Positions 23,205 to 33,735 of a DNA stretch of 64,000 nucleotides are shown piece after piece. Source of the DNA: Macrotis lagotis (Eukaryota > Chordata > Mammalia > Peramelemorphia > Peramelidae); the NCBI RefSeq assembly GCF_037893015.1, contig NC_133665.1:40190537-40254536 (forward strand), written 5' to 3'. Below the pieces are notes generated by a model that worked only from the letters and a program-made list of their open reading frames with translations, was not told where the DNA came from and ran no database searches. A program made the translations under genes and the position numbers. Numbering within the stretch: position 1 is the stretch's first letter; each line of letters opens with the position of its first letter.

Positions 23205-23876
23205 TTACTTCTTGCAAGGGGCTAGGATTGGAAGGCCTGCCCAGGACCATAGGGCCAGATGGATTTTGGGCCTAAGGGGTGGTATGGAGGGCTCAGGGCT
23301 TCTTGGCCCCAGGACCAGGGATCTGTCTGCTGAGCCAGTCAACAACCCTACAGCAGAGTCAGAGTGAAAGGAGAGAGAAAATAGAGTACATGGTAGTGGA
23401 GAAATAAGAAAGGAGGGAGTTGCAATCATCAATGGCAACAGTGGAAAAATATGGAAATAACTTTTGTGATGGAGTTATCATAAAGAATGAGATCCACCCA
23501 TGACAGAGTTGTTGGTGTTGGAACAAAGACTCAAACACATTTTTTGTTATTATTATTTGGGGGAGGGTGCAGGGCAAGTGGGGCTGGATGGCCTGCCTGG
23601 GGCCACATAGCAGGGGGATCTTTGGGTGTCTGGGGCCGGATTTGGACCCAGGTGCTCCTGGCTCAAGGGCCAATGCTCTGTCTGCCACCCAGGCACCCCT
23701 ACTATTATTACTATTTTATTTTATTTTGGGTCTTTTTTTTTCTTTTTTTGGTTTTTGCAGGGGAGTGGGGATCGGGTGGCTTGCATGTCACATGGCTGGG
23801 TGATTATTGGGTTTACGAGGCTGGTGCTCGTGGCTCCAGGGCTGGTGCTTTGTCCATTGCGCCACCTGGCCATACC
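23205..23876 (-). repeat. Three antisense SINE modules in the HAL1-B 3' region
   Basis: Seen antisense to the element. Module 1 is about 23205-23352 (CTTGCAAGGGGCTAGGATTG to CTGAGCCAGTCAAC). Module 2 is about 23559-23701 (GGGTGCAGGGCAAGTGGGG to TCTGCCACCCAGGCACC). Module 3 is about 23749-23876 (GGTTTTTGCAGGGGAGTG to GCGCCACCTGGCC). Order and spacing agree with HAL1-A and HAL1-D. Confidence 0.85.
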
Positions 23877-24164
23877 TACAATTATTACTATTGTTTTTTT
23901 ATTTTAATTTTTTTCTCTCCCCTTTACTTTTTTCACCCAAGCAAGTCTATCTATATTCATGGGGGAGGAGGGGTATTTTGTTTACTTGTAAACAAGAATA
24001 TTTTATTAATGTAAAAAAATTTGGACAAAATGAGAATAAAAAATAAATTTAAAAATAAAAAAATAATAAAAAAAGAATTTTGAAACTCTTTGGACTGTTG
24101 GCTTCCTGTCATTCTACTTCTCCTTAATTTTTACTCCTTCAAAACTCATTCTGCTTATCAATTC

Positions 24165-24690
24165 TGACAAAAATTAGGGTGTTTTAGTAAACTGCAAGCT
24201 TGATGTGAGTCAGCAGTATGATTTGGCAGTCAAAAAAGTGAATGCTATCTCTGCTTGCATACTAGCAATATATAAGTAATAGTCTCAAGTGTGCACTGAG
24301 TATTGGGTTTCATTTATATAGGGCACTGATGAATTGTAGAGTATCCAGAGGATGGAAAAGGGGCTTGAATCCATGTCATATGAGAATTGAGTGAAGTAAT
24401 TGGGCATATTAAATTTTAAGATGAGGACTTCAGAGAAAACAAGATAACTATTTTCAAGCATTTCAAGGATTGTAAACTGTAGGAGTAATTAGATTTGTTC
24501 CATTTTGGAAACAGCAATAATTGGTAGATATTGTAAAAAAAAAAAAAAAGAAAGAAAATTTAGATTGTCCAAAAGTAGAACAGTTTATCAAGCAGAAGTT
24601 GGATGACCTCCTTTAAATGTGTTACACTGGGGATTTCTTCAAACTATGGGTTGTACTAGTTGGATGTTGAGGTCTCAAATTCTGTAATTC
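24165..24690 (+). mobile_element. CR1/L3-type LINE 3' region
   Basis: Landmarks in order: TAAACTGCAAGCTTGATG, GAGTATCCAGAGGATGG, GGGGCTTGAATCCATGTCAT, AAGATAACTATTTTCAAGC, CCAAAAGTAGAACAG, GTTGGATGACCTCC and GGTTGTACTAGTTGGATG. This is the CR1 3' terminal region, moderately diverged. Confidence 0.7.
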
Positions 24691-24889
24691 CTCCTCAATT
24701 TGACCTCTAATCTCTCTTCCTCTCAGTATTCTCCTACCCTTACTCTGGTTTCACTTACCTGCCTTCCCAGTCCTGAAATTAGAGTTAACCAGTATATTAC
24801 ACTATTCTTGACTCTTCAATCCCTTGGCACATTTGTGCTACTAATTTTTCCAAACCTCAGTTTACTCCTATCATAGCTAGTAGCTAACA

Positions 24890-25135
24890 GCTAACTTTAT
24901 TTTTAAACAGTTTCTACCATGTCACTGTGCTATCTATTCCACAAATAGCTCATTTGATCCTCACAATAACTCTGGGAAGTAGGTGACATTGTTATGCCTG
25001 TTTTATAGATAGGAAACTGAGGCAGGTAGAAGTTAAGTGACTTGCCCAGGGTCATTTGGCTAGTAAGTGTCAGAGGCTGCATTTGAACTCAGATCTTCCT
25101 GACTTCAGGCCCTACACATTGTACCACCTAACTGA
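24890..25135 (-). mobile_element. MIR-type SINE, well preserved
   Basis: On the plus strand: CTCATTTGATCCTCACAATA, TTTTATAGATAGGAAACTG, AGTGACTTGCCCAGGGTCA, TTTGAACTCAGATCTTCC and TGTACCACCTAACTG. Minus-strand MIR with a clear core and head. Confidence 0.8.
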
Positions 25136-25249
25136 TAAGTACATCTTTGTTTTTTCTCATATGCTATGAGTAGTATTTAATGATGCTGGAAAAAAATCTT
25201 GCAATCTTTACAATCTACTTTAAATTAAATTTGTTACCTAATATCATTG

Positions 25250-26400
25250 CAACAAGAAAATCCTTCAAATTCTCCCTTATTGATTTTTCTGTTTCATTTT
25301 ACACAGAAGCTATTCTGAACCTTCTTCTTTGTCCTTAAAAACTACTTCTTCAAACCTCTCCTCATACTTAAATGAGAAAACATTTGATATGAGTTACTCT
25401 ATTTCTCAAAATTCCTTGTTATGCCTTCCCATTCTCTTATCCTTTAATCTCTGAAGAAGAAACTACTATTCTCATCAAAATCATCCCCCTTTGCTCATGT
25501 CCTTTATCCTATTCTCCCTTTCTCTTCCAGCAATTTGTTCCAATTTTCAGTCTCTCCCAATCTACTCTATCATTCCTTTCTATAAATATATTCAGGTCTT
25601 CTCCCTTTTTTAAAAACAAATTATCACTTGACCGTACCATCTTCTCAAGATATCTTTCTATATCTTTTTTTTTTCACAAACTTACAGAAAAATCCTCCCT
25701 TTCCTCTCTCATTCACTTCAATTTCTTTGCAGCCTAACTTCCAACCTTGCACTAAACTGAAATCGAAAGTGATCTCTTAGTGACTGCAAAGAACTTTTCC
25801 TCAGCCTTTTTTTCTTCTTGTTCTCTGTGCAGTATCTAACGCTGCTGACCACTCTCCCTCCTGGATATTGTATCCTTTCTGGGTTTTTGTGACACTTCTG
25901 TCAATTCTCCTCTCTGTTGACCACTCCTTAATCTCAATCTTCTTTGTTGTAACATCATCCATATTATGACCCCTAAATGTCAGTCAATATATAGACTTTG
26001 TTCTGAGCCCTTTTATTTCTCTCCATATACACACTTTCTCTCTCCTCTCCTATATCAAGTGCTACCTTTAAAGTAAAACAATGAGGTTTTTTAAAAAAGA
26101 GAAAATGTGTCAGGTGTTTATATTTGTTATATTTATTTCTTGGGTTTCTGCCTCAGTCACACTAAAAATGGGCATGCTCTTTATTTTTCCATCACCAAAT
26201 GAATCACCTCTGTGTTCAAGAATTCTGAAATCCCCTTATCTGATTATAATCTATTGGCTTTTCAATCCTCTCTCTGCCTTTCTTACAAAACCCTACTCTT
26301 TGTATCATGACCTCTAATCTCTTGATCCCTCAGTTTTTCTCCCATGCCATTTTCCCTATACTAGATACTCTTTCCTCTTTTTCCCCATCTTAATCCTTTG
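25250..26400 (+). mobile_element. L2-type LINE, 5' coding part, decayed
   Basis: Pyrimidine-rich sense strand with CTAACGCTGCTGACCACTC, TCCTGGATATTGTATCC, GTTTTTGTGACACTTCTG and GACTTTGTTCTGAGCCC, corresponding to the L2 reverse-transcriptase phrases 'aaFDtVDHslLL..' and 'gsVLGPLLF'. Many changes; no usable frame. Confidence 0.6.
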
Positions 26401-28490
26401 TTGAATCAATTCAGCTTTATACTCTCCTTTTGAATCCCTGCATCCTTTTCATATAGCAAATTATACCTAGTCAAGCCTCAACCTTGGATAATTCCCATCA
26501 TTGAATGCCTTCCATCCTACATATGTGCTACTTAATGAAGATGGAGAAAATACTCAATCCTTCTGTGTCACAGGATCCACTACAAATTTATGTTATATTA
26601 GCTCAACTGGGCCCTTGCTATTGTTAGGCAATCCTACTACTATACCTTTCTTATCCGCTCACCACCCCAATTTCCACAGCAATTCTTCTGCTCCCTCCTC
26701 CCCTCTCTTAACCAAGAATCTTGTCTCATATTTTTACCTCTTTTCCTCCTCTCATCATTTAGATGCCTTCTGCCATTCTCTCTTCCTTTACTACTGCCTC
26801 ACATGAAGAAGTGACCTTTCCTCCTTTCCAATCACCATCTACTTGTAAGGTGATTCAATTCCATTCCATCTCCTTCAATAGATTGTGCCTTCTGTCATCC
26901 TTATACCATTACTTATTTGCTATCTCTTCCCTTCTACAGGTTCATTCCATATTGCCTACAAATTTATTCATATCAAAAAACCCCCAAAATATATCCATAT
27001 CAGCTTCAAAAAACCCTCAATTGATCCTTCCATCTCCTCTACTATCCATTGTATCTAAACTCCTCTTAAAAGCCAGCTACAATAGATGTCTATATTTTCT
27101 CTCCTTTCATTCTTCTTAACCCATTACAATCTGGCTTCTGAACTTGTTATACCATTGAAATTCCTCTTTCCAAAGTTAATCTCTTAATTGTCAAATTTAA
27201 TTGTCTTTTCTCAGTCCTTATTCTCTTTGCCTTCACTATAGTCTCTGACACTGTTGATCACTCTCCTTCTTGATATTCTCTTCTCTCTAATTTTCAGGAC
27301 ACTGCTCTCTCCTAGTTTTCCTCCTACCTATCTAACTGTTCCTTCTCGACCTCCTTTGCTGGTTTCTCCTCCAGAACATACCCTCTAATGGCAGGTACCT
27401 CTTGGGGTTTTGTCCTGGGGCTCTTCTCTTCATCCTATATACTACTTCAAGTGTGATTTCATCACTTCCTGTGAATTTAATGACCATTTCTTTGCTGATG
27501 ATTCAAATTTATCTTTCCTGCCCCAATCTCTCTGTTGACCTCTAAACTCATATCTCCAGCTGGATGTCTAATAGACCTCTTAAATTCACTATGACCAAAA
27601 CAGAACCCAACTTTCCCCACTAAGCATCCCCAATTTCCTTCTCTGTTATAAGGAGAGGAAAACACCATCCTCCCAAGCCCCTCAGCCCGTCCCCTCCCAG
27701 ATCCAACATGCTGCCAAGGCCTGTCAATTGCCTGGATCATTGTCCTGGTCTACCGGTGAGTCTACCAGCCTCTAGTCTTTCCTTATTCTAATCCATTCTC
27801 CATTTATCCCCTAGAGTGATTTTCCTAAAGTACAGGTCTAGTCATGACATATACAACCCCTCCCCCTCAACTCAGTAAGTCCAGAGGCCCATCTTAACCC
27901 CAGGATCAAATATGAAATTCTGTTTGACATTCACAGTCCTTTTTAACGTAGCCCCCCTTCTACCTTTCCAGCCTTCTTATACCTCATTCTCTGATACATA
28001 TTATTCCATCCAGTGATACTGGCCTCCCTAGTTGTTTCACAAACAAGACAATCCATTTATTGGCTCTAGGAATTATCTCCCTCTTGCCTGAAATATTCTC
28101 ACCCCTCTGCTCAGACTACTGACCTTCCAACTTCCTTTAAATCTGAACTAAAAGGGTAGCTAGGTGGCACAGCAAATGGAACACTGGTCCTGGAGTCAGG
28201 AGGACCTGAATTCAAATATGACCTCAGACACTTAATAATTACCTGACTGTGTGGCCTTGGGCAAGTCACTTAACCACATTGCCTTGCAAAAAAAAAACCT
28301 AAATCTGAACTAAAAATCCTTTTTCTACAGAACGCCTCTGTCAACTTTTGATTTCCAATACCTTCCTTCTGTTAATTATTGATAATTTATCCTATATTTG
28401 ACTTGTTTTGACTCTTTGTATCCCCCAATGCTAAGCATAGTACCTGGGCCATGTTAAGTGCTTAATAAATTTTCATTGATTGATTTTGCC
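26400..28490 (+). mobile_element. Second L2-type LINE copy
   Basis: A better preserved L2: GTCTCTGACACTGTTGATC (27241), CTGCTCTCTCCTAGTTTTCC, TTGGGGTTTTGTCCTGGGGC, TTTGCTGATGATTCAAATTT (the ADDS catalytic motif, near 27490), CAAAACAGAACCCAAC, CCATTCTCCATTTATCCCC, and a 3' end with CTAAGCATAGTACCTGGGCC and GTGCTTAATAAATTTTCATTG (to 28480). A SINE is inserted at 28154-28299. Confidence 0.75.
28154..28299 (+). mobile_element. WSINE-type SINE inserted into L2
   Basis: A complete SINE from GGTAGCTAGGTGGCACAG to the CATTGCCTTGCA tail. The perfect duplication TAAATCTGAACTAAAA lies at 28138-28153 and 28300-28315 (16 bp). The host L2 text continues across the site, so the order of insertion is unambiguous. 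Confidence 0.93.
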
Positions 28491-28554
28491 ATGGACAATT
28501 CCAGAGCTTACATCTACTGAATTCTAGAACGAGTCGTCAAAAAGAAACATGATA

Positions 28555-28703
28555 GGGGCGGCTAGGTGGTGCAGTGGATAAAGCACCAGCCCTGGAGTCA
28601 GGAGTACCTGGGTTCAAATGTGATCTCAGACACTTAGTAATTACCTAGTTGTGTGGCCTTGGGCAAGCCACTTAACTCCATTTGCCTTGAAAAACCTAAA
28701 AAA
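28555..28703 (+). mobile_element. WSINE-type SINE, near consensus
   Basis: A close-to-consensus copy (GGGGCGGCTAGGTGGTGCAG..GGTTCAAATG..CCTTGAAAAACC). The duplication AAAAAGAAACATGATA lies at 28539-28554 and 28704-28719, 16 bp and perfect. One of the youngest SINEs here. Confidence 0.94.
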
Positions 28704-28719
28704 AAAAAGAAACATGATA

Positions 28720-29490
28720 CTATATCACTGTGACATTATTGTTTTGTAAATATTTGTTAAAGCAGAATGATTATATAACATGAATGCTTTATAAGGTTAA
28801 AAAAATTAACCTTTATCTCATTTGCTTAGATTTAAGATAGATGAAAGTCACCCTGTTACATGTCAATGTGTGTAAATATGTGATAATGCATTCTTTTAAA
28901 TGATTTTATCACATGATATGTTTTTTCTTCCTTTATCTTTCTGAAAGTATAAAAGAAACAGAAAGTTTCTTGATCACTCTCATAAGAAACAGAGAGCCCA
29001 GAAAAACCTCATTTAGATACATTGGAGTTAATCAGAGTAATAATATTATATGAATCTTGCTTAATAACCAGAAAGACTTTTATGAGAACAATTAGCATAT
29101 AATTGGTACTCAACAAATACTGAATAACATCATTGAAAACTAGAGAATGCTTCATTATATGGTAAGACAAATGGAAAAATCTTCCTTTTACCCCCCATCA
29201 TTTCTCTTATTCTGTGCTTCTTTTACCATTTGTCACAAAAAAATGTATTTACTTTTCATCAAGAAAACAATTATTTACTTACTCTTTTTCCCTCAAGAAG
29301 ACAGAGGTTCTATTTGGGACTTTTACCTAATTCCTTCCATACTTTTATTATTAAAACTCCTTTAACAGATTGAAACTAGACTATATACCTATTTGCAAAA
29401 CACTACACAGGGGAATGATAGAATTTCATGAAACAATCAGACAGTTGAAAAGAAAATGAGTATACAAAGATAACTTTGCAAGAAATATAG
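28720..29490. other. Unassigned AT-rich stretch
   Basis: No recognisable gene, RNA gene or repeat family. Open frames are short. Confidence 0.4.
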
Positions 29491-29496
29491 CTAAAG

Positions 29497-29638
29497 AGGG
29501 CAGCTAGGTGGCGCAGTGGATAAAGCACTGGCCCTGGAGTCAGGAGTACCTGGGTTCAAATCTGGTCTCAGATACTTAATAATTACCTAGCTGTGTAGCC
29601 TTGGGCAAGCCACTTAACTCCATTGCCTAGCAAAAACC

Positions 29639-29641
<3 letters not shown>
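29497..29641 (+). mobile_element. WSINE-type SINE
   Basis: Runs from GGGCAGCTAGGTGGCGCAG to CATTGCCTAGCAAAAACC. Its A-rich tail passes straight into a (TA)n array. The flanking duplication is not clear. Confidence 0.88.

Positions 29642-29698
<57 letters not shown>
29642..29698. repeat. (TA)n microsatellite grown from a SINE tail
   Basis: Alternating AT of about 50 bases begins where the SINE tail AAAAACCTAAA should be, which suggests the array grew out of the tail. Confidence 0.95.
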
Positions 29699-29703
<5 letters not shown>

Positions 29704-29894
29704 ACTAAGCAATCTTATTCCCAAAGGACTTGCATATTAAACCAGGAAGAAAACAATAAATCTCTGCAAAATGGAATAGGACTTCTGGCATTTTTGTAAT
29801 GAGCTACTCTTATTGGAAACCAGAGTAGGACCACTGCATTTGGACACTGCCACCTCTACATATCATATACTGAAATCAGGACCTGGTGTACAGA

Positions 29895-29997
29895 ATGGCA
29901 GCTAGGTAATTATTATGTGTCTAAGACTGAGTTAGAATGCAGGTCCTCCTGACTCCAAGGCCAGTGCTCAATCCACTGTACCACCCAGCTGCCCCCA
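29895..29997 (-). mobile_element. WSINE-type SINE, 3'-truncated
   Basis: On the plus strand: GCTAGGTAATTATTATGTG, GCAGGTCCTCCTGACTCC and ATCCACTGTACCACCCAGC. Minus-strand SINE with its tail part missing. Confidence 0.75.
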
Positions 29998-29999
29998 CG

Positions 30000-31980
30000 T
30001 TAATAAAATTTTAAATGAAATTCAGGCATTGATTCTCAAGATATTTCAAAAAGGGAAAAATTTGAAAAGAGCAGAAACAATTATGAGTGGTACTTTTACT
30101 AAAATAAAAAGGTAACTGTTAAGACATCATCAGTTATGGCCTCATAGGTCTGTTTTGTCTTCTGTAAAAAATCTTTAATAGAATTAGATATATAGTAAAC
30201 TATTATAGTAAGAAAAGTATCAATAAAACATCTCTCCATAACCTAGAGGCACATTCTCCCACAAATACACATGCCATCCTTGGGAAGAAGAGATATTCAG
30301 AGAGAGGAAATATACTTCGCCAAGGTACACACATGAATAAACCACTCCTTTTCTGAGAAAGTGGGTTCTTGATGTCTTCAGTGATGTCATCATACTCTTC
30401 CTGCTGGGTGTTCTTCCGGTTGGTCTTACGTCATTCAGTCACTGGTAGGCATTTATTCTCTGAAGTTTTTGCCAGGAGTGTAGTCTTTGCCAAGGCACAG
30501 AATGCCATATTGCCATACATTTCTTCCTGTTAATCTTGCATGATGACTGTTTGGTGGCAAACTGTTGGTCCTGGGGCTAAGCCTGGAAATGAGCCAACAC
30601 TGACTATTGGCACAAAGCATGCAGCTTTTCTCTGCTTCTAGATTTTGACTTAAATCAAATAGCTGGAGTCATTACCTGAAGCCCATCCTCTTTTCCATGA
30701 TCATTTGGTCTGTCTACAAGCATTTTTGAATAATTTGTGCTAAGGACTGAATGTATAAAAATAGGCAGAAAATTTTTTCCTGCTTTCAAGGAGTTCATGA
30801 TCTGGTAGAGGAGATAGCATGCAAATAGTTATGTATTAAACACGATAAATTAGATACAATATCAGGGAGAAGACACAAAAATTAAACAAACAGGACTGGG
30901 AAATGTTTCTTAAGAAGGTGGGACTTCCACTGAGACATGAGGGAAGCCAATACCTATTTCAGCCAAGGTTTAGAAAAACAGGTCCTCTATTATGAAGGAA
31001 AAAGTTTATATGGATTTTTTTTGTAGTCCAATGATTGGATATTTGAGGTCTGTGCTTTTCTAAAAGAGCTATAGCAAAAAGATTCTGATCTTTAGAAAAA
31101 AGGGCAGTGGGAGAAGTCATTCATCATTCTGTTAAAAAAAAAGTACTTTATATGAGACCAGAAACTAGAAGTAGGAAAAATCTTCAATCTTATGTACAGT
31201 TTCAGAACCTCATTTTGGCAACCATCAGTAAGAAATCATAAAAGTAGTGTGAAACCACAGAAAGTAGCAAACATGTGATATCAGCAATTAACAATGCCCA
31301 AAAGATGCTACACATTACTCCCAAACTCCTAAAAAAAATAAGGGCCACATAAGAGGGAACATTTCACCAGAATCAGCATTATTATCATCATATTATCTAA
31401 AAGAAACTAGCAGTACTGTGACAAAGGAATGACTTTCCTCTCTATCTCTATTCCCAACATATATGCCTCTCCACACATACTCCTTACATCTATCTATTCT
31501 TCCTATTGATGGTATATATACATATATATTATATATGTTGGAGAGTGTGACCAAGTTTATGGGGGGAAATTTTTTTTGCTAATTTTTCTATTATGCATTT
31601 CATTAAATACCTTTGTTTTTAATTAATTATGTCCCTGGCTGACTAGTAAAAGTAAGCACATCAGTGGGGGCTTACAAGCTACGTTTTTGTTTGTTTTGTT
31701 TTGTAGTAGACACAGATCCATAGAGTACTTTGAAAATGGAGCAGTCTTGTCTGGGGTATACACTGAGCAAGTTAAAAGATAACCCTATTTGCTAAATACA
31801 GATCTAAATATATACAAAATGGTAATCTAACAGAAATATCTTTCTTCTTAGTCAAATCTAACAAACATAGACATATATTTATATATACATACATTAATTA
31901 TTGAGGTACTTCTATACCAGAGAAACAGTTTTAGTACCAAATACTTTCTCTAATATAAATACACAAGAGCATATATAGGC
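30000..31980. other. Mostly unassigned; one uncertain old repeat
   Basis: From about 30730 to 30990 the text CTTTCAAGGAGTTCATGATC..GCATGCAAATAGTTATGT.. resembles a common old mammalian interspersed repeat whose family I cannot name. Elsewhere I see no gene. A TA/CA-rich patch lies at 31510-31540. Confidence 0.3.
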
Positions 31981-31984
31981 TGAA

Positions 31985-32135
31985 AGTAGTTGTAGAGATC
32001 ATTCTGTCTGATCCCCTCATTTTACAGATGAAGAAACTAAGGCTGCAAGGAAGTGACTTGCCCAAGGACATGCAGGTGGGACACAGCAGAAATGGCATTC
32101 AAACATAAGACTTCTGATCCCAGATCTAATGTTTC
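31985..32135 (-). mobile_element. MIR-type SINE fragment
   Basis: TCATTTTACAGATGAAGAAACTAAGG, then AGTGACTTGCCCAAGG and GACTTCTGATCCCAGATC: the reverse of the MIR core. Confidence 0.65.
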
Positions 32136-32227
32136 CTTCTGTTTAATTAGACAAGGTATGCGATTCTGATAATCGTAGCAATTATCCATGTACTGATCTG
32201 AGTAACACTTCTTCAAGAATCACCAGT

Positions 32228-32392
32228 GATAGGACTGCCAGGTGACACAGTGTATTCACTGGCATTGACACTGGCACTGGCCCTGGAGTCAGGAGGACTT
32301 GAATTCAAATCCAGCATCAGACACTTAATAATTACCTAGCTGTGTGACCTCAGGCAAGTCACTTAATGCCATTGCCTAACCAAAAAAGAAAA
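32228..32392 (+). mobile_element. WSINE-type SINE with internal duplication
   Basis: The body GGAGTCAGGAGGACTTGAAT..TTAATAATTACCTAGC..CATTGCCTAACC is clear. The head is irregular: CACTGGCATTGACACTGG and CACTGGCCCTGG look like a small local duplication. Confidence 0.8.
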
Positions 32393-32439
32393 AAGAGTCA
32401 ATATCAATGTAAGGAAAACATGCTGTACTTATTCTCAGG

Positions 32440-32625
32440 ACAGACTGAAGTTCAAACCTTACTTCTGAAATGTATGAACTATATGATAAGGGGAAAATCC
32501 CTTGTTCTCTTTGTGCCTCAGTAAACTCATATGGGAACAAATGTCTGCCAGACTTAATTCACAGGTGTGCTATGATGATCAAAGGAGAAAAGGTGTGTAA
32601 AGCACCTTATAGATGTTAGGTATGT
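32440..32625 (+). mobile_element. MIR-type SINE, old
   Basis: GTTCAAACCTTACTTCTG, CTTTGTGCCTCAGTAAAC, ATGATGATCAAAGGAG and GTAAAGCACCTTATAGATG follow the MIR order in the sense direction. Confidence 0.55.
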
Positions 32626-32705
32626 CTTTGTTTTTGCTCAAACAGTTGATTTCATTTCTATTCAAACAAATATGTAACTTCTGAAACCCATAGCCTCAGA
32701 GTATT

Positions 32706-32930
32706 GTCTTCAGGTGACTCAGTGGGATGAGTGTTGGGCTAGAAACCAGGAAAACTCAACTTCCTGAGTTGAAATCTGGCCTCAGACACTAGCTGTATGA
32801 CCTTGGACAAGTCACTAAATCCTATTTGCCTGAGTTTCCTTATCTGTAAAATGAGCTGGAGGAGGAAATGGAAAACCATTCCAGTATCTTTGCAAAAAAT
32901 GTCAAACAGGGTCATTAAGAATGGTACATG
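32706..32930 (+). mobile_element. Mar1-type SINE, left part, split by L1-B
   Basis: GGTGACTCAGTGGGATGAG.., CTGAGTTTCCTTATCTG, TGGAAAACCATTCCAG and TATCTTTGCAAAAAATG run up to the L1-B insertion. The missing tail ACTGAAATGACTAAACAAC lies on the far side (39935-39958), 7 kb away. Confidence 0.85.
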
Positions 32931-32937
32931 GGACTTC

Positions 32938-32950
32938 CGGCCAAGATGGC
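32938..32950 (+). promoter_or_regulatory. YY1 site at the L1-B 5' end
   Basis: CGGCCAAGATGGC starts within 10 bases of the element's first base. The core AAGATGGC is a YY1 site, and the surrounding GCCAAGATGGC equals the start of human L1. It probably fixed the transcription start of the family's internal promoter (inference). Confidence 0.6.
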
Positions 32951-33735
32951 AGAGAGAAGACAGGCACACTTCTAAAGTCTCCTGATCTTTCCCCATCTAT
33001 CATATGAAACAAACCTCTTAAAAGAAATTAGACCTACAAAACCCAGAAAGAAAAGCCAGGAGAAAGAACATATACCTCAGGATTTGTCTCCCTCAGCAGC
33101 ACTGGACGAATTTGAATTCAAGCAGGTAAGTCTGGGCACAGAGGGTGGATCAGCCAAGGATCAGCCCCAGATCAGCCAGATTAGCAGCTGAATTGGAGCC
33201 AGGGAGTCTGCGGGCTGGAAAGCCGGACCTGCTGGATCAGTGGTGGGGCTAGACAGCAGGGGCTTGAGTCAACTAGGGAACAGGGGCGTGCTGACCCTCT
33301 GGAGCTTGCCAACAAGGCTAGGGGGAGAGCTTTGGTGCAGGATAGCTGCGGACACACTATCCCTAGGCTCTTCTGGTCTGAGGAACTGTGAGTCCATGCC
33401 TCCATTAGGGCTGAGGCCTCTTACCAAACAAACAATAGCAGACCACTTCTGCCTCAGGCCCAGGTGCCTGAGTTGAAGAACCAGCCCAGCAGACAATCAA
33501 GAGAGGGATGACCTCAGGCCAGGGCAAAGCTCAGCACTGATTGAAGGCAAAAGGATTTATTAGCTCCAACCCCTCCCTTCAAGCAAAAGCAGAAGGCTTC
33601 AATCAAGGTCACAGACACTCCAGAGAAAGAAACCAACACCTCCTACTGGCTGAGAAATTGCACTCAGTGAGTAAAGCCTCTAGTGATCCCAAGCCCCTGT
33701 GAACCAACCCCTCCCCAACTCAAGGTCTTAGCAAA

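Larger units (their letters stand above)
21366..24072 (+). mobile_element. HAL1-B: ORF1-only half-L1-like element
   Basis: A 2.7-kb plus-strand copy, 5'-truncated in the GC-rich leader. ORF1 lies at 21611-22728, then a 3' region with the same three antisense SINE modules as HAL1-A, then an A-rich tail. The flanking duplication AAGAATTTTGA occurs at 21355-21365 and 24073-24083 (11 bp, perfect). There is no ORF2. It forms an inverted pair with HAL1-A, 2.6 kb away. Confidence 0.88.
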
